A DNA stretch of 64,000 bases from positions 124,001 to 188,000 of the forward strand of contig CAMCDS010000001.1 of assembly GCA_945873625.1 (NCBI GenBank). The letters run 5' to 3'. Positions 1 to 8,653 of the stretch are shown in pieces (the stretch's first letter is position 1; each line of letters begins with the position of its first letter). Both the position numbers and the translations under genes were made by a program. The notes under the pieces were generated by a model, which was not told the DNA's origin, ran no database searches, and saw nothing but the letters and a program-made list of their open reading frames with translations. The DNA comes from an uncultured Porphyromonadaceae bacterium. GTDB taxonomy: Bacteria > Bacteroidota > Bacteroidia > Bacteroidales > Muribaculaceae.

Positions 1-849
1 AGCGACGTCCTGGCATGGACCGTGCACAGCGTGGTGCGCTACCGCCGCAAGGTGGTGGCCTCGAATCTGCGCAGCTCGTTCCCCGGACGCGCCGAGAGGG
101 AGATAGCCTCGATTGAACGCCGCTTCTACCGCTTCCTCGCCGACTATTTCGTGGAGACCGTCAAGATGCTCACCATGAGCCGCAGGCAGATGCTCCGGCG
201 CATGCGCTTCGAGGGGATGGAAGAGGCCGACCGCGCCCTGAGCGAGGGACGCGACGTAACGCTCTACCTCGGCCACTATTGCAACTGGGAATGGGTAAGT
301 TCGCTTCCGCTCCACTTCACGTCGGCCAAAGCCGTCGGCGGACAGATTTACCACCCTCTTGAGAACGAGGCCAGCGACCGCTTCTTCCTCCGCCTGCGCG
401 GACGCTGGGGCGCCGTCTCCATACGCCTCAACGACACCCTGAAGGTAATCACCGGGTGGCATCGAGAGGGAACCCCGTCGATGACCGGCTACATCGCCGA
501 CCAGATGCCCGGCTACAACGGCATCCACTGCTGGGTAGACTTCCTCAACCACGACACACCCGTATATTCCGGACCGGAACGCATAGCGCGGATGCTACAT
601 TCCGAAGCCTACTACCTCGACATCACCCGCCCGCGCCGCGGAGAGTATGTGGGGCGGTTCGTGAAGATGGCCTCCGACGCCTCGAAATGCGAGAAATTCT
701 CGCTGACGCGCGAATACTTCCGCCTGCTTGAAGCGTCGATAGAACGCGCACCCGAATACTGGCTCTGGAGCCACCGCCGCTGGAAGCGCACCCGCGAGGC
801 CTTCATGGCCCGCTTCCCCGACGCCGAAGCCCGCCTCCGCCGCCTCTGA
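1..849 (+). CDS. Lipid A biosynthesis (LpxL/HtrB-type) acyltransferase, 5' truncated by window
   Basis: Lysophospholipid/lipid A acyltransferase family; members add a secondary acyl chain to lipid A at the inner membrane. The frame is open to base 1 with no stop, so the N-terminus lies outside the window; the GTG at 22 is probably an internal Val codon because the preceding codons (SDVLAWTV) continue a typical family N-terminal segment. The catalytic H-x4-E motif is visible as GHYCNWEW around base 274, and the motif is followed by the expected central region and a basic C-terminus. It ends at TGA 847-849, just before a convergent pseudogene. Family assignment is firm; the exact acyl position is not determinable. 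Confidence 0.85.
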   Translation, partial: SDVLAWTVHSVVRYRRKVVASNLRSSFPGRAEREIASIERRFYRFLADYFVETVKMLTMSRRQMLRRMRFEGMEEADRALSEGRDVTLYLGHYCNWEWVSSLPLHFTSAKAVGGQIYHPLENEASDRFFLRLRGRWGAVSIRLNDTLKVITGWHREGTPSMTGYIADQMPGYNGIHCWVDFLNHDTPVYSGPERIARMLHSEAYYLDITRPRRGEYVGRFVKMASDASKCEKFSLTREYFRLLEASIERAPEYWLWSHRRWKRTREAFMARFPDAEARLRRL

Positions 850-852
850 CAG

Positions 853-1609
853 CTACAACTCCGTCTCCTCAGACTTTTTCTCTTCCGACGCACGCTTCTG
901 ATAGGCCGAGGGAGTCATACCGGTCATGCGCCGGAATGCCTCGTTGAATGTGGCCGGCGATTTGAAGCCAATCTCCTGATATATGGCCTGGATAGCGCGG
1001 TTGGCATACCGTTCGTCGTCAAGACGACGACACGCCTCCCTTATTCTCAGATCGTTTATGAACGACTTGAAATTCTTGCAGTAGGATCTCTTGATTACCC
1101 AAGACACATATTTGAAATTGACGCCGACCATACCTGCAAGCGTGTTGATAGAACTCGGCCAGCTCACTGTCCTGCATCGGATGCTCACGCTGTTCCCGAA
1201 TATATTTCCTTGCACGGTCAAGGTCGCCGGCAAGCACCGACGAACCCACGAGATTCACAATCAGCTCGCTCGCCATTGCAGAATCACCCGCTTCCACGGC
1301 TTCGATGTAGGCGAGGTTCTGATAATAGAGGCTCCTTTCATAATTGGCCATTGCCCCATAGAAGCTGCCGATATTTCCAAGACAGCTTATGTAAGCGTGT
1401 CTGTTGCGCGAATCCTTTGCACTCTCCATCCCTTTTATGAAATATTCGAGTGCTTCAGGATACTGCTGGGCCTGCAGATAGGCAATACCTTTAAGACGAT
1501 ATTCCTCGGCAGGGTTTATGGCAGCCGACCTGCCCGACTCACGGCAAGAGCCGGATAAGAGAAGCATCACGACCGGCATCAATCGAAAGATAACGTTCAT
1601 TACTGACAT
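853..1609 (-). pseudogene. Decayed TPR-AraC membrane regulator (internal deletion plus frame change)
   Basis: Two minus-strand frames make up one broken gene. The first (1609 down to about 1150) encodes a lipoprotein-like signal (MLLLSGSC) and TPR-type helices (EEYRLKGIAYLQAQQYPEAL). The second (about 1160 down to 853) encodes an AraC-type HTH domain ending MTGMTPSAYQKR. The frames switch near 1140-1165, where TPR sequence is followed directly by the start of the HTH, with no membrane segment or linker. The intact gene at 16947-18617 has the same order with roughly 250 residues in between, so a deletion of about 0.7-0.8 kb is inferred. It lies divergent from the secreted-protein gene at 1687-2728, as in the intact pair. 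The product is unlikely to work as a regulator. Confidence 0.8.
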
Positions 1610-1714
1610 AAAGAATTGCGGTTATTCGGGTGCAAAATTACTACTTAAATCTATAAACGCAACCGCCTTATACGAAAAACCGCCTTATGCGCAAAGCTAC
1701 TACTCGGACTGACC

Positions 1715-2728
1715 ATGCTGCTGACGGCGCTCCTGCCGACGGCACAGACGGCCAAAGCCGCCGACACCCTCCCGTTTCCTTATGTATGGGACCCGGAGAC
1801 CATGACGGCCGACTTCGCCGGAGCTACCACAAGCTGGAACGACTGGCAATATCAGCCGGCCTATTCGGCCTACCGCATCTTCGCGTCCAAACGCGATTGG
1901 ATAGGCAAGCACCTTATCTCGGCCGCACCATTCGCACTACCTGAGAAATCGACTGTCGCTTTCTCCTTCATGTACAACGCTTCTTCCGCCACCTCTGGCG
2001 GCACACTGGTGGACTACATCCGCTTTGTCCCCCTCGCCCAGCCCAAGGACCTCCCTTACACCGCCGACTGGACGGAATGGGAAGCATACGATCCCTCCGA
2101 CAATTTCGTAGTATGGGAGGCAAGTGCCGACGGCATGAAAGCCGAAAGAGGCACCCCAGACCCCGGCGTGGCTTACAACAAAATGTCGGAAGGCCTGCTC
2201 GCCTCTCCTGCAATCGCATTAGGAGGAAACCGCGAGGTTGAGGTTTCATTCGACTACTCGCTTGCCACGGCATCCGACGAGCTCATGGTCAACCTCTACG
2301 AAGCCAACGTGAACCACCCGGACTCGTTTGTCAACATCAAGTCGTTCCCCATTTCGCCTGACTTCAAGAAAGCAAGCTATATATTCACCCCCGAAAGCGA
2401 CATCAGCGAATGGCACATCGCAATCCGAAGCAATATGAGCCGCGCTGAAGATGAACTCCACTTCCCCCACGGATATACCCTTGAGGTGCGCAATTTCAGA
2501 GTTGCATACTCCGGACACGACGGCATCGACACCAATGTAGCGGGCGGAGTGGCAATCAACGGCAACCGCATCACCGCCGACTCCGGGAATGCTGAAATCG
2601 CAGTGTACGACATGCTCGGCACCATGGTGGCCTCCGGCATTGGCAGCGTGGAAGTAAGCGTCTCCGGTCCTTGCGTGATAAGAATCATAAATGATGAAAA
2701 GGCAAGTGCATTAAAGCACATATTCTGA
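1715..2728 (+). CDS. Secreted/surface protein with sorting-tail-like C-terminus; signal peptide frame disrupted
   Basis: The product is a 337-residue protein of unknown function. Its body looks like beta-rich adhesin or choice-of-anchor modules. The C-terminal 60 residues (IAVYDMLGTMVASG and onward) resemble a weak type-A sorting tail. The ATG at 1715 lies inside the hydrophobic stretch of a signal peptide. A better start, ATG 1687, is in another frame: reading ATG-CGC-AAA and skipping the single G at 1696 gives MRKLLLGLTMLLTALLPTAQ, a standard Sec signal joined to this frame. This suggests a one-base insertion, so expression or export may be impaired. The neighbouring divergent regulator is also broken, so the locus appears to be decaying as a unit. 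What it binds or does cannot be read from sequence. Confidence 0.6.
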   Translation: MLLTALLPTAQTAKAADTLPFPYVWDPETMTADFAGATTSWNDWQYQPAYSAYRIFASKRDWIGKHLISAAPFALPEKSTVAFSFMYNASSATSGGTLVDYIRFVPLAQPKDLPYTADWTEWEAYDPSDNFVVWEASADGMKAERGTPDPGVAYNKMSEGLLASPAIALGGNREVEVSFDYSLATASDELMVNLYEANVNHPDSFVNIKSFPISPDFKKASYIFTPESDISEWHIAIRSNMSRAEDELHFPHGYTLEVRNFRVAYSGHDGIDTNVAGGVAINGNRITADSGNAEIAVYDMLGTMVASGIGSVEVSVSGPCVIRIINDEKASALKHIF

Positions 2729-2752
2729 ATTTATTCCGACTATCATGAGGAA

Positions 2753-2788
2753 AGACCCTGTCGCCCTGTGAAAAGGGAGGCAGGGTCT
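2753..2788 (+). terminator. Hairpin terminator after the secreted-protein gene
   Basis: A 15-bp imperfect stem is formed by 2753-2767 (begins AGACCCTG) and 2774-2788 (ends CAGGGTCT) with a 6-nt loop, 24 nt after the stop codon at 2728. A short T-containing stretch (GCTTTATCC) follows. Confidence 0.55.
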
Positions 2789-2837
2789 GCTTTATCCGTA
2801 TGCCTCGACAAGCAGTCGGGCGGTCGCGTAAGGGCAT

Positions 2838-2907
2838 AAAAAAAATTGATTGTCATCGCGACAACCAATCTTCGTGTTAACCTTAAAATCTAATACCATG
2901 AAAAACT
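2838..2907 (-). ncRNA. Probable small RNA gene (about 70 nt)
   Basis: Read on the minus strand, a -7 box TAACTTTG (bases 2913-2920) is followed by about 70 non-coding nucleotides. These end in a stable hairpin (GATTGGTTGTC / GACAATCAAT, bases 2845-2869) and eight T residues (2838-2845), the form of an intrinsic terminator. Promoter, short transcript and terminator without an ORF make a free-standing sRNA gene the simplest reading. The element sits alone in a 430-bp gap between a plus-strand gene and rubrerythrin. The sequence reminds me of multi-copy paralogous sRNAs described in Bacteroides, but that identity is recalled, not verified. On the plus strand the ATG at 2898 opens only seven codons. 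Confidence 0.6.
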
Positions 2908-2912
2908 CGATG

Positions 2913-2920
2913 CAAAGTTA
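2913..2920 (-). promoter_or_regulatory. -7 box (TAACTTTG) of the small RNA gene
   Basis: The minus-strand octamer TAACTTTG matches the Bacteroidetes sigma-ABfr -7 consensus TAnnTTTG. It lies a few bases before the inferred 5' end of the sRNA. No clear TTG -33 element is seen at 20 nt. Confidence 0.55.
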
Positions 2921-3073
2921 ATACATAAACTCTTAAACACTGCTATAAAACAATGTTTTTTTGTAGCCTGTTTTTGATTATTTAACTTTAAGACTCTTGT
3001 TTGAAATAATATTCACCTTTATTAACAAGGATGGCGACAACAGTTTGTCCCCGGTCGCTCGCTTCAGCGTGCG

Positions 3074-3109
3074 AAAAAAAAGATGCGGACACCTTTCGGG
3101 CCGCATCTT
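3074..3109 (-). terminator. Intrinsic terminator of rubrerythrin gene
   Basis: On the minus strand, AAGATGCGG (3101-3109) and CCGCATCTT (3080-3088) form a perfect 9-bp stem with a 12-nt loop, followed by a T run (3074-3081). It lies 54 nt downstream of the rubrerythrin stop. Confidence 0.85.
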
Positions 3110-3162
3110 CCGCATTATTCTCTTTCTCCACCGGGCACGGCTTATGCCGCCGGCGGCATTGA

Positions 3163-3753
3163 TCAGATGTTGTCTTCCATCGGCTGGAAGTGCTGATAGG
3201 GATGGAAGCAGGCGGGACACTTCACGGGAGGCTCGACGCCTTCGAAGATGTAGCCGCACACGAGGCACTGCCACTTGATGGGTTTGTCGCGTTTCCAGAC
3301 GGTGCCGTCTTCGATATGCTTGCGCATGGCCTCGAAGCGCTGCTCGTGGTGCTCCTCGACGCGGGCGATGGCAAGGAAGCGCGAGGCGATTTCCTCAAAG
3401 CCTTCCTCTTCGGCTACGGCGGCGAACTTCTTGTAAAGCTCCACTCCTTCGGTACGCTCTTCCTGAGCCGAGATCTTGAGGTTTTCGGCCGTTGTGCCGA
3501 TCACACCTGTGTCGACTCCTATGGCGCCGCCGGTCCGGGTGCCCTCTTCGAGGTATTTAAGGTAGATCTTCGCGTGGTGCAGCTCGTTGGCGGCTGTCTC
3601 GTTGAAGATGTTGGCATATTGATAATAGCTCTCTTTCTGGGCCTGCTGGGCATAGAAAGTATAGCGCGTGAAGGCGCACGATTCGGCTACGTAGGATGTC
3701 GCAAGGTTCACCTCGGTCTTGGTGCCCTTGATCGATTTGGGTGTGTCAGACAT
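3163..3753 (-). CDS. rbr: Rubrerythrin
   Basis: Rubrerythrin, 196 aa, a cytoplasmic non-haem diiron peroxidase that reduces H2O2 in anaerobes using electrons from rubredoxin or NAD(P)H oxidoreductases. The N-terminal ferritin-like four-helix domain (about residues 12-150) shows the diiron ligand motifs ETAANELHH, EERTEG and ARVEEHHEQR. The C-terminal rubredoxin-like domain has paired cysteines in WQCLVCGY and VKCPACFHP. The length is normal for the family. The gene is monocistronic, with its own terminator, and divergent from recO. It fits an obligate anaerobe coping with oxidative stress. Confidence 0.95.
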   Translation of the reverse strand: MSDTPKSIKGTKTEVNLATSYVAESCAFTRYTFYAQQAQKESYYQYANIFNETAANELHHAKIYLKYLEEGTRTGGAIGVDTGVIGTTAENLKISAQEERTEGVELYKKFAAVAEEEGFEEIASRFLAIARVEEHHEQRFEAMRKHIEDGTVWKRDKPIKWQCLVCGYIFEGVEPPVKCPACFHPYQHFQPMEDNI

Positions 3754-3838
3754 AATAAAAAATGATTAAGAGTTGTTTTATCTACATAACAAGCGGGTGT
3801 GCCGAAAGTTTATGCGGCGCCGCCGATTATATCTGAAG

Positions 3839-4564
3839 ATGCAGGAGAAACTGACCGGAATAGCCCTGGGGTCGGTGAAACATTCCGACCGCCACGACAT
3901 AGCCACCCTCTACACTCTCGAGCGTGGCCGCGTGGCCGTGGCCGTCGCTGCCGGGGGCGGACGCAGGAGGCGCACGCCGCTGATGCCCCTGTCGGTGGTG
4001 GAGCTGAATGTGTCGGGACGTGGCGGCAGCGAAGTGATGCGCGCTTCGGGGATAGCGCCGCTCGAAGTGTGGCGCACACTGTATGTCGACCCGGCGAAGA
4101 TGGCTGTGGTGATGTTCATGGCCGAGTTTATCGGCAAGCTGACGCGCGACTCGGGTCCCGACCGGCCGATGTGGACCTACGTGGCAGAGTCGGTGCGCTT
4201 GCTCGATGCCACCGCCTCAGCCTCGGGGGTAGCCAACTTCCCGATAGCCTTTCTCGCCTCGCTGACTCCTTTCGCGGGCATCGCGCCCGACACACGCGGC
4301 TACGCGCCCGGGCGGATATTCGACATGCGCGCAGGGACATATACAGATGCGCACGCGCGTGCGGGAGGCGACCTGTTCGGCGGCCCGGCGGCTGAAGCGG
4401 TCAGGATGCTTTCGCGAATCACTTTCGCCAACGCCGGGCGCTTCCGTTTCAGCCGCGAGGAGCGCCGGCAGACGCTCGAAGAATTGCTGAGATATTATTC
4501 CATCCATCTTCCGGGGCTCGGGGGACTGAAGTCGCCGGCCGTGCTGACCGAGGTGCTGGGGTAG
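3839..4564 (+). CDS. recO: DNA repair protein RecO
   Basis: RecO-family protein of 241 aa, which with RecR/RecF loads RecA at SSB-coated gaps. It has the N-terminal OB-fold region (LTGIALGSVKHSDRHDIATL) and a C-terminal helical domain ending in the Bacteroidetes RecO signature YYSIHLPGLGGLKS. An ATG at 3773 would add 22 basic residues (MRRRRLYLK) with no family counterpart; the ATG at 3839 (MQEKLTG) matches the usual start. It stands alone between rubrerythrin (divergent) and acpP. Confidence 0.85.
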   Translation: MQEKLTGIALGSVKHSDRHDIATLYTLERGRVAVAVAAGGGRRRRTPLMPLSVVELNVSGRGGSEVMRASGIAPLEVWRTLYVDPAKMAVVMFMAEFIGKLTRDSGPDRPMWTYVAESVRLLDATASASGVANFPIAFLASLTPFAGIAPDTRGYAPGRIFDMRAGTYTDAHARAGGDLFGGPAAEAVRMLSRITFANAGRFRFSREERRQTLEELLRYYSIHLPGLGGLKSPAVLTEVLG

Positions 4565-4675
4565 AAACCGGGCTTGAAAGCGCCGAAATATGCCTAAAGA
4601 GATAAAAAAAGTGCACAACATGTAAAAATCTGTGCATTTTCGGCCCGAAAATTTCCGTATGTAAAAAATTATGAT

Positions 4676-4683
4676 TTACTTTG
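4676..4683 (+). promoter_or_regulatory. Candidate -7 box upstream of acpP
   Basis: TTACTTTG, one mismatch to TAnnTTTG, lies 50 nt before the acpP start in an AT-rich stretch that follows the recO stop. This suggests that acpP has its own promoter. Confidence 0.4.
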
Positions 4684-4733
4684 CAGTCTGAAAATACAGA
4701 AAACAGAATATTAACACGAAAACTTAGACTATT

Positions 4734-4970
4734 ATGGACAATATCGAGCAGAAAGTGAAGGACATCATCGTCGACAAGCTCAGTGTAGACGCCAACGAAG
4801 TTACCCCCAACGCAGAGTTCAGCAAGGACCTCGGCGCTGACTCCCTCGACACCGTAGAGCTCATCATGGAGTTCGAGAAGGCTTTCGACATCCAGATTCC
4901 CGACGAGGAGGCTGAGAAGATCACCACTGTCGGCGACGCCATCGCTTACATCGAGCAGCACCAGAAATAA
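4734..4970 (+). CDS. acpP: Acyl carrier protein
   Basis: This 78-aa acidic protein carries growing fatty-acyl chains on a 4'-phosphopantetheine arm during type II fatty acid synthesis. The attachment serine is Ser37 in the motif [10 protein letters not shown]. Length and charge are standard. fabF follows 312 nt downstream, the usual Bacteroidales acpP-fabF order. An AT-rich leader and a candidate promoter precede it. Confidence 0.97.
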   Translation: MDNIEQKVKDIIVDKLSVDANEVTPNAEFSKDLGADSLDTVELIMEFEKAFDIQIPDEEAEKITTVGDAIAYIEQHQK

Positions 4971-5282
4971 GACGGCGATTCCGTAGGCGGACCGGGTGGC
5001 GACACCTGTCCGCCACGGAGTCACGTACTTCCGCCGCTGCGGCCACGCCGCCGGCGGACAAACCACCCGACAGCCGGGAGCCACTACCCGAATTCCCCCC
5101 ATCACTGTCCCCTCGACAGACGGCCTTGCCGGAAGCGCCATGCGCGCCCGGAGGCTTCAGGGCCGACGAGAAGGATTCAGACCAGAGGTTCCGGGCATAA
5201 ACCCGATAAAGGCGTCCGCATCGGCGGACGACACGGGTTAAGACGAACCCATACTACCCACCATATCCCAGAGCGATTAAAT
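4971..5282 (+). other. 312-bp gap between acpP and fabF with hairpins, no gene
   Basis: This stretch is GC-rich, and no open frame in it has convincing coding character. It contains a compound hairpin at 5200-5239 (outer arms AACCCG/CGGGTT, inner arms CGTCCGC/GCGGACG around ATCG). A smaller one near 4996-5022 has arms GGCGGA/TCCGCC. The structures may cap the acpP transcript or tune read-through into fabF. Confidence 0.5.
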
Positions 5283-6545
5283 ATGGAATTGAAAAGAGTT
5301 GTAGTGACAGGCATGGGAGCCCTCTCGCCTATCGGCAACGACGTAGCCACTACCTGGCGTAATGCCAAAGAGGGCGTCAGCGGAGCCGGTCCTATCACAC
5401 ATTTCGACGCGGCCTTGTTTAAGACCCAGTTTGCCTGCGAGGTAAAGGATTTCAAGCCGGAAGAGCACTTCGACCGGAAAAAGGCCCGCTCGCTCGACTT
5501 ATACGCGATGTATGCCCTCGTGGCAGCCGACGAGGCTATCAAAGACGCCGGTCTCGACGACGAGTCTCTCGACAAGAACCGCATCGGCGTGATTTTCGCA
5601 GCAGGCATCGGCGGCCTCCACACCTTTGAGGAAGAGGCCGGATATTATGCTGTAAATGAAGAAAAAGGGCCGAAATACAACCCCTTCTTCATTCCTAAGA
5701 TGATTGCCGATATCGCCGCCGGTCATATCTCGATCGACCACGGCTTCCGCGGTCCGAACTTCGCGACCGTATCTGCCTGCGCCTCGTCGAACAACGCCAT
5801 CATCGACGCCTTCAACTATATCCGCCTCGGCATGGCCGACGCCATCGTGGCCGGAGGTGCGGAGGCTGCTGTGTTCCCCGCCGGTGTAGGCGGCTTCAAC
5901 TCGATGAAGGCCCTCTCGACACGCAACGACGACCCCGCCACCGCCTCGCGTCCCTTCAGCGGCTCGCGCGACGGATTCGTGATCGGCGAAGGCGCGGCTG
6001 CCCTCATCCTCGAGGAGCTTGAACACGCCAAGGCCCGCGGCGCCAAAATCTATGCCGAAGTGGCAGGCTGCGGCCTCAGCGCCGACGCATACCATATCAC
6101 CGCCACCCACCCCGAAGGTCTGGGCGCGCGCCTCGGTATGGAAAACGCTCTTGCCGACGCCGGCATGAAGCCCGAAGACATCGACTATATCAATCTCCAC
6201 GGCACATCGACCCCCGTCGGCGACATCGGCGAGGCAAAGGCCATCAAGGAGGTGTTTGGCGACCATGTCTACAACATCAACCTCAGCTCGACCAAGTCGA
6301 TGACCGGACACCTCCTCGGTGCGGCCGGCGCACTTGAAGCCGTGCTCAGCGTGAAAGCGATGGAGGAAGGCATCGTGCCCCCGACCATCAACCACACTGA
6401 GGGCGACAACGATCCGGAGGTTGACTATAAGATGAATTTCACATTCAACAAGGCTCAGGAGCGCGAAATCAACGCCGTGATGTCCAACACGTTCGGATTC
6501 GGCGGACACAACGCTACCCTGATTCTCAAGAAATACAAAGACTGA
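5283..6545 (+). CDS. fabF: 3-oxoacyl-[acyl-carrier-protein] synthase II
   Basis: KAS II condenses malonyl-ACP with acyl-ACP to extend fatty acids. It is 420 aa, typical for FabF. The active-site cysteine is Cys166 in TVSACASSNN, and the two histidines are in NLHGTSTPVGD and SMTGHLLGAAGA. The C-terminus NTFGFGGHNATLILKK is the classical end of the fold. The partner acpP lies upstream and a terminator hairpin follows at 6603-6637. Confidence 0.97.
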   Translation: MELKRVVVTGMGALSPIGNDVATTWRNAKEGVSGAGPITHFDAALFKTQFACEVKDFKPEEHFDRKKARSLDLYAMYALVAADEAIKDAGLDDESLDKNRIGVIFAAGIGGLHTFEEEAGYYAVNEEKGPKYNPFFIPKMIADIAAGHISIDHGFRGPNFATVSACASSNNAIIDAFNYIRLGMADAIVAGGAEAAVFPAGVGGFNSMKALSTRNDDPATASRPFSGSRDGFVIGEGAAALILEELEHAKARGAKIYAEVAGCGLSADAYHITATHPEGLGARLGMENALADAGMKPEDIDYINLHGTSTPVGDIGEAKAIKEVFGDHVYNINLSSTKSMTGHLLGAAGALEAVLSVKAMEEGIVPPTINHTEGDNDPEVDYKMNFTFNKAQEREINAVMSNTFGFGGHNATLILKKYKD

Positions 6546-6602
6546 GACGGACAAGGCTCCGGAACACCGAGCCGGCGCCGGCCATCCCTTCCAGTGCTTA
6601 TA

Positions 6603-6637
6603 AAGCCTGCGGATTGACCCTGTCGATCCGCGGGCTT
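6603..6637 (+). terminator. Terminator hairpin after fabF
   Basis: Arms AAGCCTGCGGAT (6603-6614) and ATCCGCGGGCTT (6626-6637) pair over 12 positions with one wobble, followed by GTGCTTTCC. They lie 58 nt after the fabF stop. Confidence 0.65.
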
Positions 6638-6716
6638 GTGCTTTCCCAGCCGACCGACGCGACGGCTCGGCCTACACCCATAAAACCTACCACTCCACAT
6701 TCCACACCAACGCATC

Positions 6717-7580
6717 ATGAAAACCCACAGACTCCTCGCGCTGGCTATCGCCGCCGCCCTTTCGCCTGTCGCCGCCCAGGCCCAGGCCATCGACGAATCA
6801 AGCCGTTTCATCGACATCGGCATAGGTGTCGGAGCATCGGAAAGTACCGGTGAGACTCTCGGCATGTTCACGCAACGCATTGCAGCCGAATGGATAGTGA
6901 AAGACGACATCTTCAACCTCGGCAGACACGGATTCGCCCTCGGCGTCGGCTTCCAGATCGACAATGCCGTCGGCGGACGCTATTCATCGATAGTCGACGG
7001 CAAATACGACTACACCTACACCCGCTACACCACTTACTACCGCAAGGACAACGGACACGGACGCCCGGGTTCGGAAACTAAGTTCGAGCAGGTGAGACGC
7101 AAAGGCTCGGGACTGGCGACAGCCGACGTGGTGCGCGACAACATCTCGCTGATGCCAACCGTGTCGCTTCATGGAAAATTCTTCGAGAAGCTCGACCTCT
7201 ACGCCACTTTCGGGGCGGGACTCGGCATCCAGACCTATTCGCTTTCAGGCTTCGAGCCTACGGAAGTGTACGTGCCCGGAGTCGGGACTGTCGGAGGGAT
7301 GGAGAAGAAAAGCTATCATCATGAAGCCGACATGCCTTACGGCTCCATGACCGTGCGCTACGACTACAACGACGCCGACCATGCCGAATGGAATAAAAAG
7401 CCTTACAAGGCAAAGGCCACCTTCGCGTGCGCCTTCTTCGTCGGAGCACGCTATTTCCTCAACTCCGACTGGGCGCTCAACGCGCAGTTCGGCCTGGTGA
7501 GCGCCAACGTGCGCCGCGTCAACGGCACGTCATTGAATTCATACAACATCCTTTCTGTAGGAGCTACTTATAGCTTCTGA
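6717..7580 (+). CDS. Predicted outer-membrane beta-barrel protein
   Basis: A 287-aa protein with a Sec signal peptide (ALSPVAAQAQA, cleavage near residue 23). The mature part has alternating beta strands and ends in a C-terminal aromatic residue (SVGATYSF), as expected for a barrel recognised by the BAM complex. Aromatic and glycine pairs (GARYFLNSDWALNAQFG) resemble OmpA-like or OprF-like barrels of Bacteroidetes. The specific role is unknown. A lipoprotein gene starts two bases after its stop, so the two are almost certainly co-transcribed. Confidence 0.65.
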   Translation: MKTHRLLALAIAAALSPVAAQAQAIDESSRFIDIGIGVGASESTGETLGMFTQRIAAEWIVKDDIFNLGRHGFALGVGFQIDNAVGGRYSSIVDGKYDYTYTRYTTYYRKDNGHGRPGSETKFEQVRRKGSGLATADVVRDNISLMPTVSLHGKFFEKLDLYATFGAGLGIQTYSLSGFEPTEVYVPGVGTVGGMEKKSYHHEADMPYGSMTVRYDYNDADHAEWNKKPYKAKATFACAFFVGARYFLNSDWALNAQFGLVSANVRRVNGTSLNSYNILSVGATYSF

Positions 7581-7582
7581 AT

Positions 7583-8620
7583 ATGAGACATATACCCCTA
7601 TACTTAGCCATTGTGCTCGCGGCGGCGCTGACACTGCTGGCGGGATGCACGAAAAACGAATTTGAAGTGAAATTCGACCTCGACCCGAAGGTCGAAGGCA
7701 ACTACCGCATCGCTTACCACGGCACGTCGAAGTCAAACAGCATCGACGTCGACGCCGTGGTGCCCGTAGAGAAAGGGAAGGCCGTGGTGAAAGGGGTAAC
7801 ACGCTATCCCACACTCGTCTACATCTATCGCGGCGGCGACCGCACGCCGGCTGCCATCTTCTATGCCGAGCGCGGCGACGACATCGAAATCACCGGCGAC
7901 TCGCCCGACCCGCGCCTATGGACCATCGAGGGGAACGACATCAGCGCGGAATGGAGCCGCTGGCGCAAGGAGCACGCGGCCGAGCTGGCATCGCCCGACC
8001 CGGCGGCAGGCAACAAGGCCGTCGCCTCGTTTGTCAAGGCCAATCCCAAGTCGGAAGTGTCGGCGTTGCTGATGCTCACCTCCTACGACCGGCGGAGCGA
8101 TGAGCCCGGATTCGTAGCCCTCTGGAACTCAATCAGCGACAAGGCCCGCACCGAGGAGATTGTGAAGCTTGCCGGACGCTCCGACAGACTCACGGCCGGA
8201 GCGGAGCCGCTGCCCGCTAAGGTATCCACGCTCAAGCTCCACGCCATGGGCGACTCCCTCGTCGAGATGCGCGCCTCGGCCGGGAAAGCCACACTGCTCT
8301 ATTTCAGACGAAACGCCGACCTGCAGGGTGAAGCCGACGCCGACACGGTCAAGGCTCTCGCCTCGCTCGGGAAAGGGCAGATAGCCGTCATCTCGTTCGA
8401 GACCGACTCCATCGCGTGGCTCATGCGCGCCCGGGGCGACTCACTCGCCAAGAAGGTGGTCAACGCGTGGATGCCGGCCGCCGAGGCCTCGGAAGAAGCC
8501 ATCGCCCTCTGCGTGCCCCGTACCCCCTGGTTTGTGGTGGCCGGCAAAGACGGCCGGCAGCTCTACCGGGGAGCCGACCGCGAAAAGGCAGCCCGGGAGT
8601 TCCGCCGCCTCGTAAAGTAA
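7583..8620 (+). CDS. Lipoprotein with DUF4369-like and thioredoxin-fold-like domains
   Basis: 345 aa with a lipobox (TLLAGC, Cys22). Residues about 25-110 resemble the DUF4369 beta-domain often found at the N-terminus of Bacteroidetes thiol-disulfide proteins. Residues about 210-345 have a thioredoxin-like layout (ATLLYFRRNAD, IAVISFETDS, TPWFVVAGKDGRQLYRG). No CxxC pair is present, so a redox role is doubtful and the fold may be used for binding only. It begins two bases after the beta-barrel gene and precedes comM by 33 nt. Function unknown. Confidence 0.6.
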   Translation: MRHIPLYLAIVLAAALTLLAGCTKNEFEVKFDLDPKVEGNYRIAYHGTSKSNSIDVDAVVPVEKGKAVVKGVTRYPTLVYIYRGGDRTPAAIFYAERGDDIEITGDSPDPRLWTIEGNDISAEWSRWRKEHAAELASPDPAAGNKAVASFVKANPKSEVSALLMLTSYDRRSDEPGFVALWNSISDKARTEEIVKLAGRSDRLTAGAEPLPAKVSTLKLHAMGDSLVEMRASAGKATLLYFRRNADLQGEADADTVKALASLGKGQIAVISFETDSIAWLMRARGDSLAKKVVNAWMPAAEASEEAIALCVPRTPWFVVAGKDGRQLYRGADREKAAREFRRLVK

Positions 8621-8653
8621 TCAGACAACCTCAACTCGCAAACAGTCAAAGCC

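Noticed and set aside
853-1233. Stand-alone 126-aa AraC-type regulator
   Set aside because: The first 35 residues are antisense-like filler; the HTH begins at the deletion joint and clearly belongs to a longer broken gene.
4996-5241. 81-aa ORF between acpP and fabF
   Set aside because: Arg/Pro/Ala-rich translation of a GC-rich hairpin region; no coding character.
5499-6554. 351-aa minus-strand ORF opposite fabF
   Set aside because: Antisense shadow of fabF, which has complete catalytic motifs.
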